A stretch of DNA of 64,000 nucleotides from Brevibacillus brevis (GTDB lineage Bacteria; Bacillota; Bacilli; Brevibacillales; Brevibacillaceae), in NCBI RefSeq assembly GCF_022026395.1, contig NZ_CP041767.1, positions 1,995,501-2,059,500 on the forward strand. The letters run 5' to 3'. The notes under the pieces are model-generated. The model was not told the origin of the DNA. It worked only from the letters and a program-made list of their open reading frames with translations, and did no database searches. Shown piece by piece: positions 19,103 to 28,573 of this stretch (the stretch's first letter is position 1; every line of letters starts with the position of its first letter). A program made the translations under genes and the position numbers.

Positions 19103-19858
19103 ATGCTTCATCAATTTTCTCGTTGTGAATTGGCCTTCGGTCCCGAAGGTTTGGAAAAAATGAAAAATAGTCGCGTTGCTGTATTAGGGATTGGCGGAGT
19201 CGGTTCCTTTACAGTAGAAGCACTCGCGCGTACAGGTGTAGGCAAGCTCATTTTGGTAGATAAGGATGTAGTAGACATCACAAACATCAACCGCCAAATC
19301 CACGCGACGCTGAACACAGTCGGTCAAAAAAAGGCTGAGCTCATGAAGGAACGTATTGCGACGATCAATCCAGAGTGCGAGGTCGTTACACTGAATATGT
19401 TCTACAATGAAGAAACAGCGCATGAGCTGTTTGAGCATGAACTGGATTACATCGTGGATGCGATGGATACCATGTCCGCAAAGCTACATGTAATTAAGGA
19501 AGCGAAGCGTCGCAATATCCCTATTATTTCTAGCATGGGTGCGGCGAACAAAATGGACCCGACCCGTTTTGAGGTTGCCGATATTTCCCAAACGAGTTAT
19601 GATCCGATTGCAAAGGTCATTCGTCGTGAGCTGCGGAAAAGCGGTATCTACAAAGGGGTAAAAGTGGTATATTCCCGTGAGATTCCCGTAACCGTACGTG
19701 TAGATGTACGCGAACAGATCGTTTCCAACCCGGACTCACCGATTAGTAAAGTGCGGATGCCTCCAGCAAGTAATGCTTTCGTGCCTTCTGTAGCTGGTTT
19801 AATTTTGGCCAGTGTAGTGGCAAGAGATATTTTGGAGTGGCAGCCTGTAAAAGGATAG
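19103..19858 (+). CDS. tcdA: tRNA threonylcarbamoyladenosine dehydratase TcdA
   Basis: ATG 19103 follows AAAGGTG at good spacing. The 251-residue product is a ThiF/E1-like ATP-binding protein with LGIGGVGS near residue 30 and VDKDVVDITNINRQ near 55. TcdA (YrvM in B. subtilis) cyclises t6A at position 37 of ANN-decoding tRNAs to ct6A. The gene follows 6S RNA and precedes rarA by 6 bp, as in B. subtilis. Confidence 0.9.
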   Translation: MLHQFSRCELAFGPEGLEKMKNSRVAVLGIGGVGSFTVEALARTGVGKLILVDKDVVDITNINRQIHATLNTVGQKKAELMKERIATINPECEVVTLNMFYNEETAHELFEHELDYIVDAMDTMSAKLHVIKEAKRRNIPIISSMGAANKMDPTRFEVADISQTSYDPIAKVIRRELRKSGIYKGVKVVYSREIPVTVRVDVREQIVSNPDSPISKVRMPPASNAFVPSVAGLILASVVARDILEWQPVKG

Positions 19859-19864
19859 TGGAAC

Positions 19865-21223
19865 ATGGATGATTTATTCACGTTTGCCTATGACCAGCAG
19901 GGTGGCGGCAAACAGAAGCCATTGGCTGCGCGGATGCGGCCGAAAACGATTCAGGATGTAATCGGGCAATCGCATATTTTAGCTCCTGGAAAGCTGCTCC
20001 GACGCGCGATTGAAGCAGATCAAGTGTCCTCTGTCATTTTTTACGGACCTCCAGGAACAGGGAAAACAACACTGGCAAAAGTCATTGCCCGAACCACACG
20101 TACGCATTTCTCCGAGTTAAATGCCGTTACGGCTGGTGTCGCTGACATTCGCAAAGTGGTAGATGCGGCAAAGGAACGGCTCGTCATGGATAGTCAGCGG
20201 ACAACCTTGTTCGTAGACGAGATACACCGCTTCAATAAATCGCAACAGGACGCCCTTCTTCCTTATGTGGAGGAAGGCACGATTATTTTGATCGGCGCTA
20301 CGACGGAGAATCCTTTTTTCGAGGTGAATCCGGCGCTTTTGTCGCGTTCACAAGTATTTTCCCTTCAATCGCTTTCTCATGAGGAATTGAAGCAGGTCAT
20401 GGATCGGGCCCTTACTGATGAAGAAAATGGATTGGCAGAGCTATTTGTCACCGTAGAACCGGAAGCGGCTGAGCATTTGATTCAATACGCTGAAGGGGAT
20501 GCCAGGCGATTGCTCAATGCATTGGAACTGGCGGTGACAACGACGCAACCAGGAGCGGATGGAAGAATTACGGTGACATTGGACGTCGCCGTAGAATCCA
20601 TTCAGCGCAGGGCTGTACGCTACGATAAGAGTGGGGACAACCATTACGATACGATCTCTGCTTTTATTAAATCCATTCGTGGATCTGATCCCGATGCAGC
20701 TCTTTACTGGTTGGCAAGGATGATTGATGCTGGAGAAGATCCGCGGTTTATTTCTCGCCGTTTGGTCATTTCGGCTTCAGAGGACATCGGAAATGCTGAC
20801 CCGCAAGCGATCACAGTTGCGATTTCCTGCTTTCAGGCGGTAGAATTGGTGGGGATGCCTGAAGGGCGTATCCCTTTAGCACAAGCGACGACGTACCTGG
20901 CAACCGCCCCCAAAAGCAATGCCGCTTACAACGGAATTAATTCCGCGTTGGATCGTATCCGAACGGATGGTCACAAGCAAGTGCCGATTCATCTGCGAGA
21001 TTCTGCTTACAAGGGAGCTGCGAAGCTGGGACACGGTCAGGGATATCTGTACCCTCATAACTATCCATATGGATATGTACCTCAACAGTATCTGCCTGAC
21101 GGTGTAAACTACTCGTTCTACCAGCCAAAGGATCACGGCTATGAGCGTCACATTCGCCGCTTCCAGGAAGAAAGACAGAAGATGGATGAGCGTGGATTGC
21201 CAAGGAAAAACTCCCCCGAATAA
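19865..21223 (+). CDS. rarA: Replication-associated recombination protein A, AAA ATPase
   Basis: A 452-residue AAA+ protein of the MgsA/WRNIP1 family. Walker [10 protein letters not shown] lies near residue 60, Walker [10 protein letters not shown] near residue 114 and sensor 1 IGATTENPF near residue 138, with the family's C-terminal tetramerisation domain ([16 protein letters not shown]). It acts at stalled forks. Its stop codon lies inside the loop of a terminator hairpin whose T run is on the minus strand. Confidence 0.95.
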   Translation: MDDLFTFAYDQQGGGKQKPLAARMRPKTIQDVIGQSHILAPGKLLRRAIEADQVSSVIFYGPPGTGKTTLAKVIARTTRTHFSELNAVTAGVADIRKVVDAAKERLVMDSQRTTLFVDEIHRFNKSQQDALLPYVEEGTIILIGATTENPFFEVNPALLSRSQVFSLQSLSHEELKQVMDRALTDEENGLAELFVTVEPEAAEHLIQYAEGDARRLLNALELAVTTTQPGADGRITVTLDVAVESIQRRAVRYDKSGDNHYDTISAFIKSIRGSDPDAALYWLARMIDAGEDPRFISRRLVISASEDIGNADPQAITVAISCFQAVELVGMPEGRIPLAQATTYLATAPKSNAAYNGINSALDRIRTDGHKQVPIHLRDSAYKGAAKLGHGQGYLYPHNYPYGYVPQQYLPDGVNYSFYQPKDHGYERHIRRFQEERQKMDERGLPRKNSPE

Positions 21224-21231
21224 CGGGGGAG
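21206..21231 (-). terminator. Terminator for the small minus-strand gene
   Basis: Perfect stem CTCCCCCG / CGGGGGAG with a T5 run on the minus strand, overlapping the rarA stop codon. Confidence 0.85.
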
Positions 21232-21239
21232 CTAACATG

Positions 21240-21413
21240 TTAAGTGCGGACATTTCCGCCTGGTTTATTGGGCAAATCACCGTTTTCATTCGGCTGTTTG
21301 CTCTGCTCACTCGCACCATAACGGGCTTTGTGAGCAATCGTGCCTGCGGGTTGGTCGTACAAGGTATCGGACGGGTGGTTGCGACCTCGTTCCGAGCGTT
21401 TGTTCGTTGTCAT
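21240..21413 (-). CDS. Small hydrophilic hypothetical protein, 57 residues
   Basis: A minus-strand frame starting with ATG 21413 has AGGGGGTGAT eight bases upstream and ends directly before a strong minus-strand terminator, so it looks like a complete transcription unit. The product is very hydrophilic, rich in Asn, Gly, Arg and Pro, with no cysteine and no hydrophobic stretch (starts MTTNKRSERGRNHPSDTLYD). Its composition recalls small spore-associated proteins, but I recognise no family. It is convergent with rarA and divergent from cymR. Confidence 0.65.
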   Translation of the reverse strand: MTTNKRSERGRNHPSDTLYDQPAGTIAHKARYGASEQSKQPNENGDLPNKPGGNVRT

Positions 21414-21510
21414 TTGCATATCACCCCCTAAGATGTTAGTGTGTCCCGCGATACTGAAGACATGTAGGGGGCGGGCGCGTATTACCGATACAAAGAGGAG
21501 AGTTGTTAAC

Positions 21511-21930
21511 GTGAAGATTTCAACGAAAGGACGTTACGGGCTGACGATCATGATGGAATTGGCCAACCGTTGCGGTGAAGGGCCGACTTCCCTGCGGAGC
21601 ATCGCCCAAAAACACGATTTGTCCGAGCATTATTTGGAGCAATTGATTGCACCTCTGCGTAACGCGGGTTTGGTAAAAAGCATTCGTGGCGCATATGGAG
21701 GTTACGTTCTGGCAAAGCAGCCGGATGAGATTTCTGCTGGAGATGTGATTCGCGTGCTGGAAGGACCGATCAGCCCTGTGGAATTTGCAGAGGAAGAAGA
21801 TCCGGCTAAGCGTTTTTTATGGCTGCGTATTCGGGATAGTATTTCTTCTGTTCTGGATTCGACCTCTCTTCAAGACTTGATCAGCTTTGAAGACGATGGT
21901 CCTGCCGATAATTATATGTTTTACATCTAG
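21511..21930 (+). CDS. cymR: Rrf2-family regulator CymR
   Basis: GTG 21511 follows GAGGAG (21494-21499); it gives the standard Rrf2 start MKISTKGRYGLTIMMEL. The 139-residue product has the N-terminal winged helix and recognition segment (KSIRGAYGGYVLAK) and lacks the three cysteines that bind the Fe-S cluster in IscR, which fits CymR. CymR represses cysteine uptake and synthesis genes together with CysK. It precedes a cysteine desulfurase gene as in B. subtilis, but an inverted-repeat element now lies between them. Confidence 0.88.
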   Translation: MKISTKGRYGLTIMMELANRCGEGPTSLRSIAQKHDLSEHYLEQLIAPLRNAGLVKSIRGAYGGYVLAKQPDEISAGDVIRVLEGPISPVEFAEEEDPAKRFLWLRIRDSISSVLDSTSLQDLISFEDDGPADNYMFYI

Positions 21931-21943
21931 AATATAAGAGGTT

Positions 21944-22067
21944 GTTCAAAAAGTCGTCTTTTGATCACGAAGTAGCTCAGAAAGCTAATTCGACATCGAA
22001 TATGGCGTTCACCTCCGAAGTCCGGTGCTCGCCATCTTCTCGGTGCTAAAAAGCCGACTTTTTGAAC
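21944..22067 (+). mobile_element. MITE-like inverted-repeat element
   Basis: A 124-bp segment bounded by perfect 13-bp terminal inverted repeats GTTCAAAAAGTCG / CGACTTTTTGAAC, with no coding capacity, lies between cymR and the desulfurase gene. A palindromic short version with the same outer sequence (AGAGGTTGTTC) is at 39936-39967. Two dispersed copies with shared ends suggest a non-autonomous mobile repeat. Confidence 0.65.
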
Positions 22068-22098
22068 ACGTACTATAAGTTGGTAGAAGGTGACAGCA

Positions 22099-23244
22099 GT
22101 GTCAGATCGAATGTATTTTGACCATGCAGCTACTACGCCCGTTCATCCGCGGGTAGTTGCTGCTATGACTCCCTATTTGACGCAAGTATACGGGAATCCA
22201 TCCAGTGTCCATGGTGCTGGTCGCGAAGCGCGAAAAGCGTTGGAGCATGCGAGAGATACGATTGCAGACTTTATGGATGCTGATCCGCAATCGCTTATCT
22301 TTACGAGTGGCGGGACAGAAGCCGACAATATGGCAATCATTGGCGCTGCAATGGCACAGCGCGAACGTGGTCGTCACGTCATTACTTCGCAGATCGAGCA
22401 TCATGCGGTCTTGCATGCTTGTGAGTTTTTGGAGCAGGCAGGATTTGAAGTGACATACTTGCCTGTTGACCAGACAGGCATGGTTCATTTGGAAGACCTG
22501 AAACAAGCGGTTCGCCCGGATACGGTCCTAGTGTCCATTATGTACGGCAACAATGAAGTAGGAACGATCCAGCCAATCGAGGAAATCGGCACCTTTCTGC
22601 GAGAAAAAGGGATTGTTTTTCATACGGATGCCGTACAGGCTTTTGGTGTACTGCCTGTCCATGCACGAAAGCTGCCTGTAGATATGCTCTCGGTATCCGC
22701 CCATAAAATTAATGGGCCAAAAGGAGTCGGCGCTTTGTATTTAGCGCGTAAGGTTCCGTTTTCCCCGATTTTGCACGGCGGCTCACAAGAGCGTAAACGC
22801 AGAGCGGGAACGGAAAATCTGGCTGGGATTGTTGGGTTTGCCGAAGCGACAAAGGTCGCTCGCGAGGAAATGGCGGAGCGGGTTGAAAAGTATGAGCAGA
22901 TGAAAGCAGCGATGATCGCAGTCTGGCAGGAAGCGGGAATTACGTTCTGCCTGAATGGACATCGCGAGCAGACTTTGCCACATATTTTAAATGTGTCATT
23001 CCCTGGCGCCCATACAGAAACCATGCTGATGAATCTGGACATCGCCAAGATTGCAGCTGCGAGCGGCTCAGCTTGTACATCCGGATCATTAGAGCTGTCA
23101 CATGTGCTGAAAGCGATGCACTTGGACGATAAAATTGCTCTTTCAGCTATTCGTTTTAGCTTTGGGATTACGAATACGGTGGAAGAGGCGAAACAGGCTG
23201 CTACAGCGGTTGCTGCGATTGTAAAGCGCTTGGTTCGTGAATAG
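22099..23244 (+). CDS. Cysteine desulfurase, NifS/IscS family (YrvO-like)
   Basis: GTG 22099 has AGAAGG eight bases upstream; ATG 22111 is an alternative. The 381-residue PLP enzyme opens with YFDHAATTPVHP and has the PLP lysine in SAHKINGPKG near residue 203 and the catalytic cysteine in SACTSGS near residue 325. It moves sulfur from cysteine to acceptors; in B. subtilis YrvO serves tRNA thiolation with MnmA. The mnmA gene that usually follows is absent here. Confidence 0.93.
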   Translation: MSDRMYFDHAATTPVHPRVVAAMTPYLTQVYGNPSSVHGAGREARKALEHARDTIADFMDADPQSLIFTSGGTEADNMAIIGAAMAQRERGRHVITSQIEHHAVLHACEFLEQAGFEVTYLPVDQTGMVHLEDLKQAVRPDTVLVSIMYGNNEVGTIQPIEEIGTFLREKGIVFHTDAVQAFGVLPVHARKLPVDMLSVSAHKINGPKGVGALYLARKVPFSPILHGGSQERKRRAGTENLAGIVGFAEATKVAREEMAERVEKYEQMKAAMIAVWQEAGITFCLNGHREQTLPHILNVSFPGAHTETMLMNLDIAKIAAASGSACTSGSLELSHVLKAMHLDDKIALSAIRFSFGITNTVEEAKQAATAVAAIVKRLVRE

Positions 23245-23257
23245 CGAAGGATGAAAG

Positions 23258-23285
23258 CCGTTTGGATGAAGCCAAGCGGTTTTTT
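23258..23285 (+). terminator. Terminator after cysteine desulfurase
   Basis: Stem CCGTTTGG / CCAAGCGG followed by T6. Confidence 0.8.
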
Positions 23286-23325
23286 CTTTGAGCTAAAGCG
23301 GTTTTTTCTTTGAGCTAAAGCGGGT
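23275..23325 (+). repeat. 22-bp tandem duplication at the terminator
   Basis: The unit AGCGGTTTTTTCTTTGAGCT plus AA (23275-23296) is repeated exactly at 23297-23318 and partly again, duplicating the T tract of the terminator. Confidence 0.8.
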
Positions 23326-23434
23326 TTCTTATTGGAGTTTGTGGTGAATAGTGGAAGAGGATGGTAAAATGATGCTGTAGTACTAATCCTGAAGAACTAT
23401 ACAATTCGGATCATCCGATAAGGAGAGGACTTTC

Positions 23435-25099
23435 ATGTTGGCCAGACGATACTCCATTCGCTACAAACTGGTGTTTACGATACTCATCCTAACCATGCTC
23501 CCATTAATGGTCGTCGGCTATATCCAATTTGAAAATGCGCGCAGCGCGCTTTACAAGCTGGCTGTATCTGACTTGCAATACATAACGGAAATGAAGGCGC
23601 GTGAGCTGGCTGCTTACGCTCAAGATACAACGATTCGTGAGGGAAGCAGACAGAAAATTAACGAAATAACACGCGAGGTGGCCGAACAATATTACAAGCC
23701 AAATGGCATGGTTGGCTACGCCTATATCTTGGATGCGAGTGGAATCGCCGTCTTTCATCCAGATCCGAAAGTGGAGAGTACCTCTTTGGCGAATGAGGAA
23801 TTCACGCAAGTCATGCTCGCTCAAAAAAACGGCTGGATCGAATATGAATTCGGAGGCTCTACCAAAGTGGCGGCGTATAAGCAGTTGCCGAACGGGTGGA
23901 TTCTTGTCATTGGCAGCTACGAGAATGATTTGCTGACGACGATTGAAAGCAGTCGTCCGATGATGTTTCTCCTCAGTCTCATAAGTGCCAGCCTAGCGCT
24001 GGTCACGGGTATTTTTATTGTCAACAAGCTGGTACGACCGTTAAAAGAACTGGTATCAGCAATGAAGCGTGCCGAGACTGGAGATTTGACCACGCAAGTG
24101 ACTGTTCGTTCCCGGGACGAGCTTGGGGAATTATCATCGATGTACAATGAGATGATGGGGGTATTTCGCAGCATGGTCAACGAGGTGCAGCGAGTAGCCC
24201 AACAAGTCGCGGCAGCTTCGGAAGAATTAACTGCGAGTGCGACAGAAAGTGCACGTGCTTCCGAACAGATTTCCATGGCTTCTTCGGAAATCGCGACGGG
24301 TTCCGAACAACAAAAACAAACGGTGACGGATACAGTGCGCTTTTTGTCTCGTATCGGTGGAGATATTCAACTTATTGCGGCCTCGACTTCACAAGTCAAT
24401 GTCGATGCGACAGACGCGAATCAATTGGCACAGGTTGGTGAAGGCAAGCTGAAAGAGCTCGTACAAGAGATGGATCAAATCACGGATCATGCCCGTCGAA
24501 CAGAGCAGGTTATCCGCGAGCTTGGCTCTCAATCCGAGCAAATCATCGGAATCATCACGACCATTCGTCAAATATCCAACCAAACGAATCTATTGGCTTT
24601 GAATGCCGCCATCGAGGCTGCCCGGGCGGGGGAACAGGGACGCGGATTTGCGGTTGTGGCCCAAGAGGTACGCAAGCTGGCTGAGCAATCGGGTGAGGCA
24701 GCAGAAGAGATAGCAGGCTTGATTCATACGATCCATACAGATATTCTCGCGGCTGTATCGGAAATGGGAACGACTGCTGTCGCTATCCAGGATGGACGCG
24801 AAGGAGTGGCCCAGGCAGGGGACAGCTTTAAGCAAATCTTGGCGGCCGTTCAAGACGTCAGCCAGCAAGTACATCGCATGAACGATGCTGCCCAAGCGAT
24901 TCATCGCGATACAGTCCAATTGGTGAGTCACTCCGAAAAAATTGCTGGGCTTGCGGAAATAGCGGCAAGAGATACACAGGAAGTGGCAGGAGCGTCCGAA
25001 GAACAGTCAGCAACGTCCGAGGAAATGACAGCGGCATCCGAAACGTTGGCGAAAATGGCCGAGCAGTTGTCAGAACAAGTAAAACGATTTACAATTTAA
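23435..25099 (+). CDS. Methyl-accepting chemotaxis protein with a Cache sensor
   Basis: A 554-residue transducer. Transmembrane helix 1 spans about residues 12-32, an extracellular single-Cache-like domain with [18 protein letters not shown] follows, helix 2 is near 178-200, then HAMP ([18 protein letters not shown]) and a long coiled-coil signalling domain with the conserved tip [19 protein letters not shown] near residue 385. It should sense a small molecule outside and control CheA. It stands alone, with a terminator after it, in the place where B. subtilis has mnmA and yrrB. Confidence 0.93.
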   Translation: MLARRYSIRYKLVFTILILTMLPLMVVGYIQFENARSALYKLAVSDLQYITEMKARELAAYAQDTTIREGSRQKINEITREVAEQYYKPNGMVGYAYILDASGIAVFHPDPKVESTSLANEEFTQVMLAQKNGWIEYEFGGSTKVAAYKQLPNGWILVIGSYENDLLTTIESSRPMMFLLSLISASLALVTGIFIVNKLVRPLKELVSAMKRAETGDLTTQVTVRSRDELGELSSMYNEMMGVFRSMVNEVQRVAQQVAAASEELTASATESARASEQISMASSEIATGSEQQKQTVTDTVRFLSRIGGDIQLIAASTSQVNVDATDANQLAQVGEGKLKELVQEMDQITDHARRTEQVIRELGSQSEQIIGIITTIRQISNQTNLLALNAAIEAARAGEQGRGFAVVAQEVRKLAEQSGEAAEEIAGLIHTIHTDILAAVSEMGTTAVAIQDGREGVAQAGDSFKQILAAVQDVSQQVHRMNDAAQAIHRDTVQLVSHSEKIAGLAEIAARDTQEVAGASEEQSATSEEMTAASETLAKMAEQLSEQVKRFTI

Positions 25100-25113
25100 G
25101 ACGAGCATATGAG

Positions 25114-25144
25114 AAATCCACTTTCAAGAGAAGTGGATTTTTCC
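25114..25144 (+). terminator. Terminator after the chemotaxis gene
   Basis: Perfect 10-bp stem AAATCCACTT / AAGTGGATTT followed by T residues. Confidence 0.88.
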
Positions 25145-25179
25145 TTTCTGGAACGGTTTTTATGTAAGGAGGCGTTTAG

Positions 25180-27441
25180 ATGGACGAGCAGCAGTCAATC
25201 TCGCTGTTTGCAGAAACCTACATTCGAGGATTTGTTTCTCAAGAAATTTTTTACAATGATGAAACCTGGTACGGAGTTATCCGTCTAAAGATAGAAGAGA
25301 CTACCGAATCGACCAAAGAATCGGAGGTCATTATTGTCGGTAATTTTCCTCGTCCACATCCAGATGAGCTGTACACCTTTTACGGTGAATGGAAAACACA
25401 TCCTCGATTTGGGCAGCAGTATGTAGCAAAGCGCTATGAACGTGAAACACCGAAGACATTGGCCGGGGTTGAGCGATACTTAGCCAGTGGCTTATTTCAA
25501 GGGATCGGAAAGAAGATGGCCAAACGAATTGTAGAGCAGCTCGGGGTAGATGCGCTGTCCATTATCGCGGACTTCCCGGAGCGATTGGCTGAGGTACCAG
25601 GCATTTCTGAACAACGTGCCAAAACGATCTATGATTCTGTAGTCGAGCATCGTTCTTTGGAAAGTGCCATGGTTTTCTTGTACGACTTCGGCATTGGTGT
25701 AAACATGGCGCTGCGTATTTATCAGACCTACAAGCTGGAAACGATGACAGTGCTGAAGGAAGAGCCATACCGTTTGATTGAGGATGTCGTAGGAATCGGC
25801 TTTAAGCGGGCGGATGACATTGCACGAGCAACTGGTATCGCGGCTTCCTCGGAAGAACGTGTGAAGGCAGCGGCACTCTTTGGGCTGCAAGAGGCTTCGT
25901 ATTCAGAAGGACACGTTTATTTGCCTGTGGAGGAGCTTTGTGAAAAAACGCTGCGCCTTCTCGAAGAGTGCGGGGGACACGTCTTTTCTGGTGACGATAT
26001 TCGACTGGCAGTGGAAGCCCTGTTTGTGTCGAGCAAAATTGCCTGGGAAGATGAGCGGGTGTATTTGCCCTCTCTGTTTTTTGCTGAGCTCGGTCTAGCC
26101 AAAAGACTGCGTCACTTCGCTGCGCGTGATGAATTCGGTACGTTCCCGACATCGGAATTTTACCGTGCGTTAGGGGCTGTCGAGGATGAACTGGGGATTA
26201 CGTATGCCCAGACGCAGCGTGATGCCATTGAACAGGCGATCAAAGCAGGTCTGATGCTGTTGACAGGGGGACCTGGTACGGGGAAAACGACAGTGATTCG
26301 TGGGATATGTCGTGTCTTTTCCCAGCTTCATGGATTGTCGCTGGACTTGAAAAAATACAACGAAGAAAATCCGTTCCCGATTGTTCTTGTGGCTCCTACT
26401 GGACGTGCAGCAAAACGTATGACAGAGACTACGGGTTTACCTGCTATGACCATCCATCGTTTGCTCGGTTACAAAGGGGAGAGCTTCGAGCATGATGCGG
26501 AGCACCCAATCCGTGGTCGGCTATTAATTGTGGATGAAATGTCCATGGTCGATATCTGGCTCGCAAATCAATTGTTTCGTGCGGTCCCAGACGACATGCA
26601 GATCATCATGGTAGGTGACCCTGACCAGCTGCCTTCTGTAGGACCGGGCAACGTCCTGTTGGATATGATCCGATCTGGATTGCTACCGTTAGTGCAGCTA
26701 ACAGAAATTTATCGGCAAGCGGAAGAGTCTACCATTATTCGGTTGGCCCATGATGTACGCAAGGGGAATGTACCGGCAGATTTGCTTCACACCACCCCGG
26801 ATCGGCGATTCTTCACAAGTTTGCCACAAGAAGTTCCGGAAGCAGTGAAACAAATTTGTTTCGGAGCCGTAAAAAAAGGATATACGGCAAAAGATGTTCA
26901 GGTATTAGCCCCTATCTATAAAGGTAATGCCGGTGTGAACCGGTTGAATGAAGAATTGCAGGAGCTGTTTAATCCGAAAACGCCGCAAAAGCGTGAAGTT
27001 ACTTTTGGAGAGACGACTTTCCGTACAGGAGACAAGGTTCTGCAATTGGTAAACAATGCTGAAGAACAGGTGTTTAACGGTGACATGGGTGAGATCGTCG
27101 CCATCTTTTTCCCGAATGAAAATGCGGAGAACCAGGAGATGCTGGTCGCTGCTTTTGATAACAGGGAAGTGGTGTACAAGCGTTCGGACTATCATCAGCT
27201 GACGCTTGCCTACTGCTGCTCGGTTCATAAGTCTCAAGGCAGCGAATTTCCGATTGTGATCATGCCGTTTGTCAAAAGTTACTACCGTATGCTCAGACGC
27301 AAGTTGGTCTATACCGGGATTACCCGGAGCAAATCATTCCTCATCATGTGTGGAGAGCCGGATGCGTTCCGTGCTGCTGTAGAGTCTGATGAGGAGGGGG
27401 TACGGTACAGTTACCTGGAGGAACGGCTAAAGCAAGAGTGA
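25180..27441 (+). CDS. recD2: ATP-dependent DNA helicase RecD2
   Basis: A 753-residue SF1B helicase with a TAAGGAGG site. The N-terminal RecD2-specific region carries helix-hairpin-helix repeats (GIGKKMAKRIVEQLG, VPGISEQRAKTI). Walker A TGGPGTGKTT is near residue 365, Walker B LLIVDEMSMVD near 450, and the C-terminal motif VHKSQGSEFP near 690. RecD2 is a 5'-3' helicase outside the RecBCD complex that affects repair and fork progression. It leads a run of three small genes before a terminator. Confidence 0.94.
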   Translation: MDEQQSISLFAETYIRGFVSQEIFYNDETWYGVIRLKIEETTESTKESEVIIVGNFPRPHPDELYTFYGEWKTHPRFGQQYVAKRYERETPKTLAGVERYLASGLFQGIGKKMAKRIVEQLGVDALSIIADFPERLAEVPGISEQRAKTIYDSVVEHRSLESAMVFLYDFGIGVNMALRIYQTYKLETMTVLKEEPYRLIEDVVGIGFKRADDIARATGIAASSEERVKAAALFGLQEASYSEGHVYLPVEELCEKTLRLLEECGGHVFSGDDIRLAVEALFVSSKIAWEDERVYLPSLFFAELGLAKRLRHFAARDEFGTFPTSEFYRALGAVEDELGITYAQTQRDAIEQAIKAGLMLLTGGPGTGKTTVIRGICRVFSQLHGLSLDLKKYNEENPFPIVLVAPTGRAAKRMTETTGLPAMTIHRLLGYKGESFEHDAEHPIRGRLLIVDEMSMVDIWLANQLFRAVPDDMQIIMVGDPDQLPSVGPGNVLLDMIRSGLLPLVQLTEIYRQAEESTIIRLAHDVRKGNVPADLLHTTPDRRFFTSLPQEVPEAVKQICFGAVKKGYTAKDVQVLAPIYKGNAGVNRLNEELQELFNPKTPQKREVTFGETTFRTGDKVLQLVNNAEEQVFNGDMGEIVAIFFPNENAENQEMLVAAFDNREVVYKRSDYHQLTLAYCCSVHKSQGSEFPIVIMPFVKSYYRMLRRKLVYTGITRSKSFLIMCGEPDAFRAAVESDEEGVRYSYLEERLKQE

Positions 27442-27515
27442 ATTTGGAACCATTTGCGCCGAATGGACGTATCCATTTCGCCTGATACTAACAAGGCGGA
27501 AGGGGGATGTCCCAC

Positions 27516-27995
27516 ATGCGCAAGGCAATGGATGCAGTCGGATTACCAGTTGTTTGCCTCCAAACAGGAGAGACGATGGGAACCGTGCGTGACATTCTTT
27601 GCGACTCCACTTGGCATGTACGAGGAGTCTTGCTGAGCGAACAGGGCTGGTTCCAATCAGGTACCTATATTCCTGCCGAACATATTCATGCGGTCGGGGA
27701 GTCCTGCCTTACCGTATCGGGAAAAGACGCGATCACGCCCTTACCTCATCTCGCCGGACTAGAGCCTGTCGGCATTGTGACGGGAAAGACGAAGTTAAAA
27801 GGAAAAGCGGTGATTACCGCTTCCGGAGAGTGTTTGGGGAGGCTGGAAGATGTTTACTTTTCAGCCAACTGGGAGAAACTTGTAGGGTACGAACTATCGA
27901 ATGGCTGGCTTGCAGATATTACGGAAGGTCGAAAGCGCCTCCCTGCACCAGCATCCGTGATCATCGGGGAAGAAAACCTGATCGTGCCGGACTAG
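27516..27995 (+). CDS. PRC-barrel domain protein (YrrD-like)
   Basis: ATG 27516 is preferred because AGGGGG (27501-27506) is nine bases upstream; ATG 27507 abuts it. The 159-residue protein appears to have two PRC-barrel modules, one from the start (VGLPVVCLQTGETMGTVRDI) and one after residue 90 (GKAVITASGECLGRLEDVYF). PRC-barrels occur in RimM and photosynthetic proteins and in sporulation protein YlmC; no catalytic function follows. It lies between recD2 and small genes, like yrrD in B. subtilis. Confidence 0.8.
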   Translation: MRKAMDAVGLPVVCLQTGETMGTVRDILCDSTWHVRGVLLSEQGWFQSGTYIPAEHIHAVGESCLTVSGKDAITPLPHLAGLEPVGIVTGKTKLKGKAVITASGECLGRLEDVYFSANWEKLVGYELSNGWLADITEGRKRLPAPASVIIGEENLIVPD

Positions 27996-28029
27996 TTCGT
28001 GGCCAGGCGTGAAAGGGAGGAAAAGCGTG

Positions 28030-28236
28030 ATGCGTGTCATATGCCCGAATTGCAGTTCCAAAGACGTAGGGAAGATTGGAACCAATCAATACTATTGCTG
28101 GAACTGCTTTATAGAAATGAGCGTTTCCAATGAGCAGATCGCTTCTGTCTACCAAGTTGAGGAAGATGGATCTTTGCATTCGCTCAACGATCTGTTTATT
28201 GAGGATCAGACAGTAACCGCTCACTTGAATATGTAG
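28030..28236 (+). CDS. Small zinc-ribbon protein, 68 residues
   Basis: ATG 28030 has AAAGGGAGG nine bases upstream (GTG 28027 is possible). Two CxxC pairs, CPNC near residue 5 and CWNC near residue 24, form a short zinc ribbon. The C-terminal half is acidic. It is a hypothetical protein, conserved in this neighbourhood in related bacteria as far as I can judge, and probably co-transcribed with recD2 and the PRC-barrel gene. Confidence 0.7.
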   Translation: MRVICPNCSSKDVGKIGTNQYYCWNCFIEMSVSNEQIASVYQVEEDGSLHSLNDLFIEDQTVTAHLNM

Positions 28237-28272
28237 TGGATTTGAGCGGCAAAACCAATGGAGGTGGCACGC

Positions 28273-28458
28273 TTGTTCACTCGAAGCCTGTTGCGGGTTC
28301 TGGCCACAAGCGGAATTGTGGCGATCATTGGCTATTGGTTGGCTCCGCGACGTCGCAGTCGGTTTTCATTGAATTGGAATCAGTTGCCCTTTTCCATGCG
28401 TGATGTAACACGTATGTGGAAATCAGGTCGCAAGCTGATGCGTGCCGTCACTCGTTAA
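28273..28458 (+). CDS. Small single-helix membrane protein, 61 residues
   Basis: TTG 28273 is chosen because GGAGGTG (28260-28266) is six bases upstream, whereas ATG 28258 overlaps that site. One hydrophobic helix (VLATSGIVAIIGYWLA, about residues 9-24) is followed by a basic tail, so the C-terminus should face the cytoplasm. It resembles YrzQ-type small proteins near alaS in Bacillus. It is the last gene before a terminator. Confidence 0.65.
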   Translation: MFTRSLLRVLATSGIVAIIGYWLAPRRRSRFSLNWNQLPFSMRDVTRMWKSGRKLMRAVTR

Positions 28459-28487
28459 CACAAAATGTGAATTGGAACGTAAATAAA

Positions 28488-28522
28488 CACCCGAACATAC
28501 ACTGTGTTCGGGTGCTTTTTTT
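28488..28522 (+). terminator. Terminator of the recD2 unit
   Basis: Perfect stem CACCCGAACA / TGTTCGGGTG followed by T7. Confidence 0.9.
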
Positions 28523-28533
28523 CGACCGGCATG

Positions 28534-28562
28534 AAAAAGCTCCGTCGCAGAAACGACGGAGC
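28534..28562 (-). terminator. Terminator of the TerC-like gene
   Basis: Minus-strand stem GCTCCGTCG / CGACGGAGC with a T5 run, just after the stop codon at 28574. Confidence 0.9.
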
Positions 28563-28573
28563 CTTGCTTTGTA

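Noticed and set aside
21340..21510. Longer N-terminus for CymR
   Set aside because: The extension covers the antisense 57-residue gene and has no ribosome site; GTG 21511 gives the standard Rrf2 start.
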